This document shows positions 11,590 to 22,214 of a DNA stretch of 64,000 nt, piece by piece. The notes beneath the pieces were generated by a model, which was not told the DNA's origin, searched no databases, and saw only the letters and a program-made list of their open reading frames with translations. This DNA comes from Hydractinia symbiolongicarpus (lineage: Eukaryota; Cnidaria; Hydrozoa; Anthoathecata; Hydractiniidae), in contig NC_079887.1 of NCBI RefSeq assembly GCF_029227915.1, forward strand, positions 27,279,650 to 27,343,649, given 5' to 3'. The position numbers and the translations under genes are program-made. Within the stretch, counting starts at the first letter, position 1. Each line of letters opens with the position of its first letter.

Positions 11590-13213
11590 CCACTAAAGCC
11601 CATGAGACTTGTAGTTTTCAAAAATGTTTTCATTTTTGATGAGACGCCTAATAAAAGAGGTTTAATCGCCGGAAAACGAAATCCCGCGTTTTCCCGTAAA
11701 TCCGGGGCTTGGCCCGTATAGTCAAATGTATACAAAGAAAGTACCCAGGGAGTAAACTCATTTCCCGAACGATTTTTTAAATTTTTTTTTTCACCACTAA
11801 AACGCATGAGACTTGTAGTTTTCAAAAATGTTTTCATTTTTGATGAGACGCTTAATGAAAGAGGTTTAATCGCCGGAAAACGAAAACCCGCGATTTCCCG
11901 TAAATCCTGGGCTTGGCCCGTATAGTCGAATGTATACAAAGAAAGTACCCTGTGAGTAAACTCATTTCCCGAACGATTTTTTAAATTATTTTTTCACCAC
12001 TAAAACGCATGAGACTTGTAGTTTTTAAAAAAGTTTTCATTTTTGATGTGACGCTGAATAAAAGCAGTTTAATCGCCGGCAAACGAAAACCTGTGATTTC
12101 CCTAAATCCCGGACTCGGCCCGTATAGTCAAAAGTATACAAAGAAAGTACCCAGGGAGTAAACTCATTTCCAGAACGATTTTTTAAATTATTTTTTCACC
12201 ACTAAAACGCATAAGACTTGTAGTTTTTAAAAAAGTTTTCATTTTTGATGTGACGCTGAATAAAAGCAGTTTAATCGCCGGCAAACGAAAACCTGTGATT
12301 TCCCGTAAATCCCGGACTCGGCCCGTATAGTCAAAAGTATACAAAGAAAGTACCCAGGGAGTAAACTCATTTCCCGAACGATTTTTTAAATTATTTTTTC
12401 ACCACTAAAACGCATAAGACTTGTAGTTTTTTAAAATGTTTTCATTTTTGATGAGACGCCTAATGAAAGAAGTTTAATCGCCGGCAAACGAAAATCCGCG
12501 ATTTCCCGTAAATCCCGGACTCGGCCCGTATAGTCAAATGTATACAAAGAAAGTACCCAGGGAGTAAACTCATTTCCCGAACGATTTTTTAAATTATTTT
12601 TTCACCACTAAAGCCCATGAGACTTGTAGTTTTCAAAAATGTTTTCATTTTTGATGAGACGCTTAATGAAAGAGGTTTAATCGCCGGAAAACGAAATCCC
12701 GCGTTTTCCCGTAAATCCGGGGCTTGGCCCGTATAGTCAAATGTATACAAAGAAAGTACCCAGGGAGTAAACTCATTTCCCGAACGATTTTTTAAATTAT
12801 TTTTTCACCACTAAAACGCATGAGACTTGTAGTTTTCAAAAATGTTTTCATTTTTGATGAGACGCTTAATGAAAGAGGTTTAATCGCCGGAAAACGAAAA
12901 CCCGCGATTTCCCGTAAATCCTGGGCTTGGCCCGTATAGTCGAATGTATACAAAGAAAGTACCCAGGGAGTAAACTCATTTCCAGAACGATTTTTTAAAT
13001 TATTTTTTCACCACTAAAGCCCATCAGACTTGTAGTTTTTAAAAATGTTTTCATTTTTGATGAGACGCTGAATAAAAGAAGTTTAATCGCCGGCAAACGA
13101 AAACCCGCGATTTCCCGTAAATCCCGGGCTTGGCACGTATAGTCGAATGTATACAAAGAAAGTACCCAGGGAGTAAACTCATTTCCAGAACGATTTTTTA
13201 AATTATTTTTTCA
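11590..13213 (+). repeat. first C1-C2 dimer, duplicated at 1,014-1,015 bp spacing
   Basis: The C1-like monomer at 11590 (GAGGTTTAATC, CCGCGTTTTCCC) and C2 at 11794 (GGAAAACGAAAACCC, GTCGAATG, CCCTGTGAG) recur at 12605 and 12808. Between them lie related ordinary monomers with AAAAAGTTTTC and CCTGTGATTTCCC. The 11590 monomer is 204 bp, divisible by three, which is why an open frame can run across two monomers here. Confidence 0.85.
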
Positions 13214-13416
13214 CCACTAAAGCCCATGAGACTTATAGTTTTTAAAAATGTTTTCATTTTTGATGAGACGTTGAATAAAAGAAGTTTAATCGCCGGCCAA
13301 CGAAAATCCGCGATTTTCCGTAAATCCCGGACTCGGCCCGTATAGTCAAAAGTATACAAAGAAAGTATCCTGTGAGTAAACACATTTCCAGAACGATTTT
13401 TTAAATTATTTTTTCA
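13214..13416 (+). repeat. subtype D monomer (first of 13 full copies)
   Basis: D is diagnosed by CCACTAAAGCCCATGAG, ACTTATAG, GACGTTGAAT, GATTTTCCG (or TTTACG) and GTATCCTGTGAGTAAACAC. Full copies start at 13214, 14633, 15643, 16251, 17873, 18481, 19900, 20508, 22330, 23140, 24152, 24962 and 26592. None is seen before 13.2 kb or after 26.8 kb. Spacings correspond to 7, 5, 3, 8, 3, 7, 3, 9, 4, 5, 4 and 8 monomers. Confidence 0.92.
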
Positions 13417-16400
13417 CCACTAAAACGCATCAGACTTGTAGTTTTTAAAAATGTTTTCATTTTTGATGAGACGCTGAATAAAAGACGTTTAATCGCCGGC
13501 AAACGAAAACCCGCGATTTCCCGTAAATCCCGGCTTGGCCCGTATAGTCAAAAGTATACAAAGAAAGTACCCAGGGAGTAAACTCATTTCCCGAACGATT
13601 TTTTAAACTATTTTTTCACCACTAAAACGCATGAGACTTGTAGTTTTCAAAAATGTTTTCATTTTTGTTGAGACGCTGAATAAAAGCAGTTTAATCGCCG
13701 GCAAACGAAAACCCGCGATTTCCCGTAAATCCCGGGCTTGGACCGTATAGTCAAAAGTAAACAAAGAAAGTACCCAGGGAGTAAACTCATTTCCCGAACG
13801 ATTTTTTATATTATTTTTTTACCACTAAACGCATGAGACTTGTAGTTTTCAAAAATATTTTCATATTTGATGGGACGTTGTATAAAAGAAGTTTAATCGC
13901 CGGCAAACGAAAATCCGCGATTTCCCATAAATCCCGGACTCGGCCCGTATAGTCAAAAGTATACAAAGAAAGTACCCAGGGAGTAAACTCATTTCCCAAA
14001 CGATTTTTTAAATTATTTTTTCACTACTAAAGCCCATGAGACTTGTAGTTTTCAAAAATGTTTTCATTTTTGATGAGACGCTTAATGAAAGAGGTTTAAT
14101 CGCCGGCAAACGAAATCCCGCGTTTTCCCGTAAATCCGGGGCTTGGCCCGTATAGTCAAATGTATACAAAGAAAGTACCCAGGGAGTAAACTCATTTCCC
14201 GAACGATTTTTTAAATTTTTTTTTCACCACTAAAACGCATGAGACTTGTAGTTTTCAAAAATGTTTTCATTTTTGATGAGACGCTTAATGAAAGAGGTTT
14301 AATCGCCGGAAAACGAAAACCCGCGATTTCCCGTAAATCCTGGGCTTGGCCCGTATAGTCGAATGTATACAAAGAAAGTACCCTGTGAGTAAACTCATTT
14401 CCAGAACGATTTTTTAACTTATTTTTTCACCACTAAAACGCATCAGACTTGTAGTTTTTAAAAATGTTTTCATTTTTGATGAGACGCTGAATAAAAGAAG
14501 TTTAATCGCCGGGAAACGAAAACCCGCGATTTCCCGTAAATCCCGGGCTTGGCACGTATAGTCGAATGTATACAAAGAAAGTACCCTCTGAGTAAACTCA
14601 TTTCCAGAACGATTTTTTAAATTATTTTTTCACCACTAAAGCCCATGAGACTTATAGTTTTTAAAAATGTTTTCATTTTTGATGAGACGTTGAATAAAAG
14701 AAGTTTAATCGCCGGCAAACGAAAATCCGCGATTTTCCGAAAATCCCGGACTCGGCCCGTATAGTCAAAAGTATACAAAGAAAGTATCCTGTGAGTAAAC
14801 ACATTTCCAGAACGATTTTTTAAATTATTTTTTCACCACTAAAACGCATCAGACTTGTAGTTTTTAAAAATGTTTTCATTTTTGATGAGACGCTGAATAA
14901 AAGAAGTTTAATCGCCGGCAAACGAAAACCCGCGATTTCCCGTAAATCCCGGCTTGGCCCGTATAGTCAAAAGTATACAAAGAAAGTACCCAGGGAGTAA
15001 ACTCATTTCCCGAACGATTTTTTAAATTATTTTTTCACCACTAAAACGCATGAGACTTGTAGTTTTCAAAAATGTTTTCATTTTTGATGAGACGCTGAAT
15101 AAAAGCAGTTTAATCGCCGGCAAACGAAAACCCGCGATTTCCCGTAAATCCCGGCTTGGCCCGTATAGTCAAAAGTATACAAAGAAAGTACCCTTTGAGT
15201 AAACTCATTTCCCGAACGATTTTTTAAATTATTTTTTCACCACTAAAACGCATCAGACTTGTAGTTTTTAAAAATGTTTTCATTTTTGATGAGACGCTTA
15301 ATGAAAGAGGTTTAATCGCCGGAAAACGAAAACCCGCGATTTCCCGTAAATCCTGGGCTTGGCCCGTATAGTCGAATGTATACAAAGAAAGCCTGTGAGT
15401 AAACTCATTTCCAGAACGATTTTTTAAATTATTTTTTCACCACTAAAACGCATCAGACTTGTAGTTTTTAAAAATGTTTTCATTTTTGATGAGACGCTGA
15501 ATAAAAGAAGTTTAATCGCCGGCAAACGAAAACCCGCGATTTCCCGTAAGTCACGGGCTTGGCACGTATAGTCGAATGTATACAAAGAAAGTACCCTCTG
15601 AGTAAACTCATTTCCAGAACGATTTTTTAAATTATTTTTTCACCACTAAAGCCCATGAGACTTATAGTTTTTAAAAATGTTTTCATTTTTGATGAGACGT
15701 TGAATAAAAGAAGTTTAATCGCCGGCAAACGAAAATCCGCGATTTTCCGAAAATCCCGGACTCGGCCCGTATAGTCAAAAGTATACAAAGAAAGTATCCT
15801 GTGAGTAAACACATTTCCAGAACGATTTTTTAAATTATTTTTTCACCACTAAAACGCATCAGACTTGTAGTTTTTAAAAATGTTTTCATTTTTGATGAGA
15901 CGCTGAATAAAAGAAGTTTAATCGCCGGCAAACGAAAACCCGCGATTTCCCGTAAATCCCGGCTTGGCCCGTATAGTCAAAAGTATACAAAGAAAGTACC
16001 CAGGGAGTAAACTCATTTCCCGAACGATTTTTTAAATTATTTTTTCACCACTAAAACGCATGAGACTTGTAGTTTTCAAAAATGTTTTCATTTTTGATGA
16101 GACGCTGAATAAAAGCAGTTTAATCGCCGGCAAACGAAAACCCGCGATTTCCCGTAAATCCCGGGCTTGGCACGTATAGTCGAATGTATACAAAGAAAGT
16201 ACCCTCTGAGTAAACTCATTTCCAGAACGATTTTTTAAATTATTTTTTCACCACTAAAGCCCATGAGACTTATAGTTTTTAAAAATGTTTTCATTTTTGA
16301 TGAGACGTTGAATAAAAGAAGTTTAATCGCCGGCAAACGAAAATCCGCGATTTTACGTAAATCCCGGACTCGGCCCGTATAGTCAAAAGTATACAAAGAA

Positions 16401-16655
16401 AGTATCCTGTGAGTAAACACATTTCCAGAACGATTTTTTAAACTATTTTTTCACCACTAAAACGCATCAGACTTGTAGTTTTTAAAAATGTTTTCATTTT
16501 TGATGAGACGCTGAATAAAGGACGTTTAATCACCGGCAAACGAAAACCCGCGATTTCCCGTAAATCCCGGCTTGGCCCGTATAGTCAAAAGTATACAAAG
16601 AAAGTACCCAGGGAGTAAACTCATTTCCCGAACGATTTTTTAAATTATTTTTTCA

Positions 16656-16858
16656 CCACTAAAACGCATGAGACTTGTAGTTTTCAAAAATGTTTTCATT
16701 TTTGATGAGACGCTGAATAAAAGCAGTTTAATCGCCGGCAAACGAAAACCCGCGATTTCCCGTAAATCCCGGGCTTGGCCCGTATAGTCAAAAGTATACA
16801 AAGAAAGTACCCAGGGAGTAAACTCATTTCCCGAACGATTTTTTATATTATTTTTTTA
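16656..16858 (+). repeat. representative 203-bp monomer
   Basis: This copy is close to the by-eye consensus and serves as a reference. Landmarks by monomer position: CCACTAAAACGCAT at 1; hairpin dyad 29-50; GAGACGCTG near 52-60; CGCCGGC at 78-84, containing the palindrome GCCGGC; CCCGCG near 94; CCCGGG near 113; GGCCCGTATAG near 122; GTATAC near 139; GAGTAAACTC at 161-170; and a terminal T-rich block holding two T6 runs. It differs from the commonest form by CAG for GAAG-type bases near 69 and by a TATATTA tail shared with monomers that precede subtype B. Confidence 0.9.
16684..16705. other. hairpin-forming dyad, present in most monomers
   Basis: Perfect inverted repeat with 9-bp arms TCAAAAATG and CATTTTTGA around a TTTT loop. 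It lies at monomer positions 29-50 and recurs with the 203-bp period throughout the window. Several subtype variants change one arm base: AAGAATG, AAAAGTG, CGAAAGTG, or T for C at the start of the right arm. In a plus-strand RNA each of these gives a G-U pair rather than a mismatch. Other variants break pairing, for example subtype B and the TTTTAATTTTTGA form. Whether it acts as a cruciform, a protein site or an RNA hairpin is unknown. Confidence 0.75.
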
Positions 16859-17060
16859 CCACTAAACGCATGAGACTTGTAGTTTTCAAAAATATTTTCA
16901 TATTTGATGGGACGCTGTATAAAAGAAGTTTAATCGCCGGCAAACGAAAATCCGCGATTTCCCGTAAATCCCGGACTCGGCCCGTATAGTCAAAAGTATA
17001 CAAAGAAAGTACCCAGGGAGTTAAGTTATTTCCCGAACGATTTTTTAAATTATTTTTTCA
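16859..17060 (+). repeat. subtype B monomer (exemplar)
   Basis: B monomers have the head CCACTAAACG (one A fewer), AAAAATATTTTCATATTTGATGGG in place of the hairpin dyad, and often GCTGTATAAAAG. They are preceded by a TATATTATTTTTTTA tail on the upstream monomer. Other copies start near 6118, 9362, 11388, 13.8 kb, 18886, 23748, 23949, 25577, 29836, 37.74 kb and repeatedly at 41-63 kb. The hairpin stem is disrupted in this subtype. Confidence 0.88.
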
Positions 17061-17466
17061 CTACTAATGCCCATGAGACTTGTAGTTTTCAAGAATGTTT
17101 TCATTTTTGATGAGACGCTTAATGAAAGAGGTTTAATCGCCGGCAAACGAAATCCCGCGTTTTCCCGTAAATCCGGGGCTTGGCCCGTATAGTCAAATGT
17201 ATACAAAGAAAGTACCCAGGGAGTAAACTCATTTCCCGAACGATTTTTTAAATTTTTTTTTCACCACTTAAACGCATGAGACTTGTAGTTTTCAAAAATG
17301 TTTTCATTTTTGATGAGACGCTTAATGAAAGAGGTTTAATCGCCGGAAAACGAAAACCCGCAATTTCCCGTAAATCCTGGGCTTGGCCCGTATAGTCGAA
17401 TGTATACAAAGAAAGTACCCTGTGAGTAAACTCATTTCCAGAACGATTTTTTAAATTATTTTTTCA
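17061..17466 (+). repeat. C1-C2 dimer (exemplar)
   Basis: C1 (17061-17263) carries GCTTAATGAAAGAGG, CGAAATCCCGCGTTTTCCC and CCGGGGCTTGG and ends in a long T run. C2 (17264-17466) carries GGAAAACG, GTCGAATG and CCCTGTGAG. The pair stays adjacent in about 30 places from 11.6 kb to the right end, with both members changing little, so it spreads as a dimer. Confidence 0.88.
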
Positions 17467-20400
17467 CCACTAAAACGCATCAGACTTGTAGTTTTTAAAA
17501 ATGTTTTCATTTTTGATGAGACGCTGAATAAAAGAAGTTTAATCGCCGGCAAACGAAAACCCGCGATTTCCCGTAAATCCCGGGCTTGGCACGTATAGTC
17601 GAATGTATACAAAGAAAGTACCCTCTGAGTAAACTCATTTCCAGAACGATTTTTTAAATTATTTTTTCACCACTAAAGCCCATGAGACTTATAGTTTTTA
17701 AAAATGTTTTCATTTTTGATGAGACGCTGAATAAAAGAAGTTTAATCGCCGGAAAACGAAAACCCGCGATTTCCCGTAAATCCCGGGCTTGGCACGTATA
17801 GTCGAATGTATACAAAGAAAGTACCCTCTGAGTAAACTCATTTCCAGAACGATTTTTTAAATTATTTTTTCACCACTAAAGCCCATGAGACTTATAGTTT
17901 TTAAAAATGTTTTCATTTTTGATGAGACGTTGAATAAAAGAAGTTTAATCGCCGGCAAACGAAAATCCGCGATTTTCCGTAAATCCCGGACTCGGCCCGT
18001 ATAGTCAAAAGTATACAAAGAAAGTATCCTGTGAGTAAACACATTTCCAGAACGATTTTTTAAATTATTTTTTCACCACTAAAACGCATCAGACTTGTAG
18101 TTTTTCAAAATGTTTTCATTTTTGATGAGACGCTGAATAAAAGAAGTTTAATCGCCGGCAAACGAAAACCCGCGATTTCCCGTAAATCCCGGCTTGGCCC
18201 GTATAGTCAAAAGTATACAAAGAAAGTACCCAGGGAGTAAACTCATTTCCCGAACGATTTTTTAAATTATTTTTTCACCACTAAAACGCATGAGACTTGT
18301 AGTTTTCAATAATGTTTTCATTTTTGATGAGACGCTTAATGAAAGAGGTTTAATCGCCGGCAAATGAAATCCCGCGTTTTCCCGTAAATCCGGGGCTTGG
18401 CCCGTATAGTCAAATGTATACAAAGAAAGTACCCAGGGAGTAAACTCATTTCCAGAACGATTTTTTAAATTATTTTTTCACCACTAAAGCCCATGAGACT
18501 TATAGTTTTTAAAAATGTTTTTATTTTTGATGAGACGTTGAATAAAAGAAGTTTAATCGCCGGCAAACGAAAATCCGCGATTTTCCGTAAATCCCGGACT
18601 CGGCCCGTATAGTCAAAAGTATACAAAGAAAGTATCCTGTGAGTAAACACATTTCCAGAACGATTTTTTAAATTATTTTTTCACCACTAAAACGCATCAG
18701 ACTTGTAGTTTTTCAAAATGTTTTCATTTTTGATGAGACGCTGAATAAAAGAAGTTTAATCGCCGGCAAACGAAAACCCGCGATTTCCCGTAAATCCCGG
18801 CTTGGCCCGTATAGTCAAAAGTATACAAAGAAAGTACCCAGGGAGTAAACTCATTTCCCGAACGATTTTTTATATTATTTTTTTACCACTAAACGCATGA
18901 GACTTGTAGTTTTCAAAAATATTTTCATATTTGATGGGACGCTGTATAAAAGAAGTTTAATCGCCGGCAAACGAAAATCCGCGATTTCCCGTAAATCCCG
19001 GACTCGGCCCGTATAGTCAAAAGTATACAAAGAAAGTACCCAGGGAGTTAAGTTATTTCCCGAACGATTTTTTAAATTATTTTTTCACTACTAATGCCCA
19101 TGAGACTTGTAGTTTTCAAGAATGTTTTCATTTTTGATGAGACGCTTAATGAAAGAGGTTTAATCGCCGGCAAACGAAATCCCGCGTTTTCCCGTAAATC
19201 CGGGGCTTGGCCCGTATAGTCAAATGTATACAAAGAAAGTACCCAGGGAGTAAACTCATTTCCCGAACGATTTTTTAAATTTTTTTTTCACCACTTAAAC
19301 GCATGAGACTTGTAGTTTTCAAAAATGTTTTCATTTTTGATGAGACGCTTAATGAAAGAGGTTTAATCGCCGGAAAACGAAAACCCGCAATTTCCCGTAA
19401 ATCCTGGGCTTGGCCCGTATAGTCGAATGTATACAAAGAAAGTACCCTGTGAGTAAACTCATTTCCAGAACGATTTTTTAAATTATTTTTTCACCACTAA
19501 AACGCATCAGACTTGTAGTTTTTAAAAATGTTTTCATTTTTGATGAGACGCTGAATAAAAGAAGTTTAATCGCCGGCAAACGAAAACCCGCGATTTCCCG
19601 TAAATCCCGGGCTTGGCACGTATAGTCGAATGTATACAAAGAAAGTACCCTCTGAGTAAACTCATTTCCAGAACGATTTTTTAAATTATTTTTTCACCAC
19701 TAAAGCCCATGAGACTTATAGTTTTTAAAAATGTTTTCATTTTTGATGAGACGCTGAATAAAAGAAGTTTAATCGCCGGAAAACGAAAACCCGCGATTTC
19801 CCGTAAATCCCGGGCTTGGCACGTATAGTCGAATGTATACAAAGAAAGTACCCTCTGAGTAAACTCATTTCCAGAACGATTTTTTAAATTATTTTTTCAC
19901 CACTAAAGCCCATGAGACTTATAGTTTTTAAAAATGTTTTCATTTTTGATGAGACGTTGAATAAAAGAAGTTTAATCGCCGGCAAACGAAAATCCGCGAT
20001 TTTCCGTAAATCCCGGACTCGGCCCGTATAGTCAAAAGTATACAAAGAAAGTATGCTGTGAGTAAACACATTTCCAGAACGATTTTTTAAATTATTTTTT
20101 CACCACTAAAACGCATCAGACTTGTAGTTTTTCAAAATGTTTTCATTTTTGATGAGACGCTGAATAAAAGAAGTTTAATCGCCGGCAAACGAAAACCCGC
20201 GATTTCCCGTAAATCCCGGCTTGGCCCGTATAGTCAAAAGTATACAAAGAAAGTACCCAGGGAGTAAACTCATTTCCCGAACGATTTTTTAAATTATTTT
20301 TTCACCACTAAAACGCATGAGACTTGTAGTTTTCAATAATGTTTTCATTTTTGATGAGACGCTTAATGAAAGAGGTTTAATCGCCGGCAAATGAAATCCC

Positions 20401-21114
20401 GCGTTTTCCCGTAAATCCGGGGCTTGGCCCGTATAGTCAAATGTATACAAAGAAAGTACCCAGGGAGTAAACTCATTTCCAGAACGATTTTTTAAATTAT
20501 TTTTTCACCACTAAAGCCCATGAGACTTATAGTTTTTAAAAATGTTTTTATTTTTGATGAGACGTTGAATAAAAGAAGTTTAATCGCCGGCAAACGAAAA
20601 TCCGCGATTTTCCGTAAATCCCGGACTCGGCCCGTATAGTCAAAAGTATACAAAGAAAGTATCCTGTGAGTAAACACATTTCCAGAACGATTTTTTAAAT
20701 TATTTTTTCACCACTAAAACGCATCAGACTTGTAGTTTTTCAAAATGTTTTCATTTTTGATGAGACGCTGAATAAAAGAAGTTTAATCGCCGGCAAACGA
20801 AAACCCGCGATTTCCCGTAAATCCCGGCTTGGCCCGTATAGTCAAAAGTATACAAAGAAAGTACCCAGGGAGTAAACTCATTTCCCGAACGATTTTTTAA
20901 ATTATTTTTTCACCACTAAAACGCATGAGACTTGTAGTTTTCAAAAATGTTTTCATTTTTCATGAGACGCTGAATAAAAGCAGTTTAATCGCCGGCAAAC
21001 GAAAACCCGCGATTTCCCGTAAATCCCGGCTTGGCCCGTATAGTCAAAAGTATACAAAGAAAGTACCCAGGGAGTAAACTCATTTCCCGAACGATTTTTT
21101 AAATTATTTTTTCA

Positions 21115-21721
21115 CCACTAAAACGCATGAGACTTGTAGTTTTCAAAAATGTTTTCATTTTTGATGAGACGCTTAATGAAAGAGGTTTAATCGCCGGCAA
21201 ATGAAATCTCGCGTTTTCCCGTAAATCCAGGGCTTGGCCCGTATAGTCAAAAGTATACAAAGAAAGTACCCAGGGAGTAAACTCATTCCCCGAACGATTT
21301 TTTAAATTATTTTTTCACCACTAAAACGCATGAGACTTGTAGTTTTCAAAAATGTTTTCATTTTTGATGAGAGGCTGAATAAAAGCAGTTTAATCGCCGG
21401 CAAACAAAAACCTGCGATTTCCCTAAATCCCGGACTCGGCCCGTATAGTCAAAGTATACAAAGAAAGTACCCAGGGAGTAAACTCCTTTCCAGAACGATT
21501 TTTTAAATTATTTTTTCACCACTAAAACGCAAAAGACTTGTAGTTTTTAAAAATGTTTTCATTTTTGATGAGACGCTGAATAAAAGAAGTTTATTCGCCG
21601 GCAAACGAAAACCCGCGATTTCCCGTAAATCCCGGACTCGGCCCGTATAGTCAAAAGTATACAAAGAAAGTACCCAGGTAGTAAACTCATTTCCCGAACG
21701 ATTTTTTAAATTATTTTTTCA
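21115..21721 (+). repeat. 607-bp trimer, also found at 26998-27604
   Basis: Private markers in order are CAAATGAAATCTCGCG with CTCATTCCCCG, AACAAAAACCTGCG with GTCAAAGTATAC (one base lost), and GCAAAAGAC with GTTTATTCGCCGG and CCCAGGTAGTAAAC. All recur at an offset of 5,883 bp, again with a total length of 607 bp. The 26998 copy is preceded by an additional C-like monomer with the same CAAATGAAATCTCGCG marker. Confidence 0.9.
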
Positions 21722-22214
21722 CCACTAAAACGCATGAGACTTGTAGTTTTCAAAAATGTTTTCATTTTTGATGAGACGCTGAATAAAAGCAGTTTAATAG
21801 CCGGCAAACGAAAACCCGCGATTTCCCGTAAATCCCGGCTTGGCCCGTATAGTCAAAAGTATGCAAAGAAAGTACCCTGTGAGTAAACTCATTTCCCGAA
21901 CGATTTTTTAAATTATTTTTTCACCACTAAAACGCATCAGACTTGTAGTTTTTAAAAATGTTTTCATTTTTGATGAGACGTTTAATGAAAGAGGTTTAAT
22001 CGCCGGAAAACGAAAACCCGCGATTTCCCGTAAATCCTGGGCTTGGCCCGTATAGTCGAATGTATACAAAGAAAGTACCCTGTGAGTAAACTCATTTCCA
22101 GAACGATTTTTTAAATTATTTTTTCACCACTAAAACGCATCAGACTTGTAGTTTTTAAAAATGTTTTCATTTTTGATGAGACGCTGAATAAAAGAAGTTT
22201 AATCGCCGGCAAAC

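Larger units (their letters stand above)
13417..16858 (+). repeat. mixed D-region monomers before the ten-monomer HOR
   Basis: D monomers at 14633, 15643 and 16251 are separated by GCATCAGAC monomers, a C1-C2 pair (14024 on), a subtype B copy near 13.8 kb, and CAGTTTAATC monomers. One monomer near 15390 has lost three bases in GAAAGTACCCTG. The order is irregular. No gene-like or non-satellite sequence is present. Confidence 0.85.
16859..20912 (+). repeat. ten-monomer duplication, 2 x 2,027 bp
   Basis: Copy 1 is 16859-18885 and copy 2 is 18886-20912. Each begins with B, then C1, C2, an H-like monomer, a hybrid D head and D, and ends with a TTTTTCAAAATG monomer and a CCCGGCTTGG centre. Shared private markers include GGGAGTTAAGTTATTTCCC, CACTACTAATGCCC and TTTTCAATAATG. 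The copies look nearly identical. Pairing stops at 20913, where a non-B monomer follows. Confidence 0.92.

Noticed and set aside
11574-11939. Longest open frame (121 codons, minus strand), plus dozens of 61-102-codon frames on both strands
   Set aside because: They are the same one-monomer frame repeated. The 203-bp period is not a multiple of three, so frames normally close at each monomer; this one spans two because the 11590 monomer is 204 bp. Near-identical short proteins from every copy of a subtype, no domain likeness, and stops and frame breaks in sister copies argue against coding.
16839-16858. Replication origin (yeast-type ARS consensus) in the T-rich monomer end
   Set aside because: The run is T-rich, but I did not find a match to the 11-base ARS consensus, and such A+T-rich runs are common in satellites.
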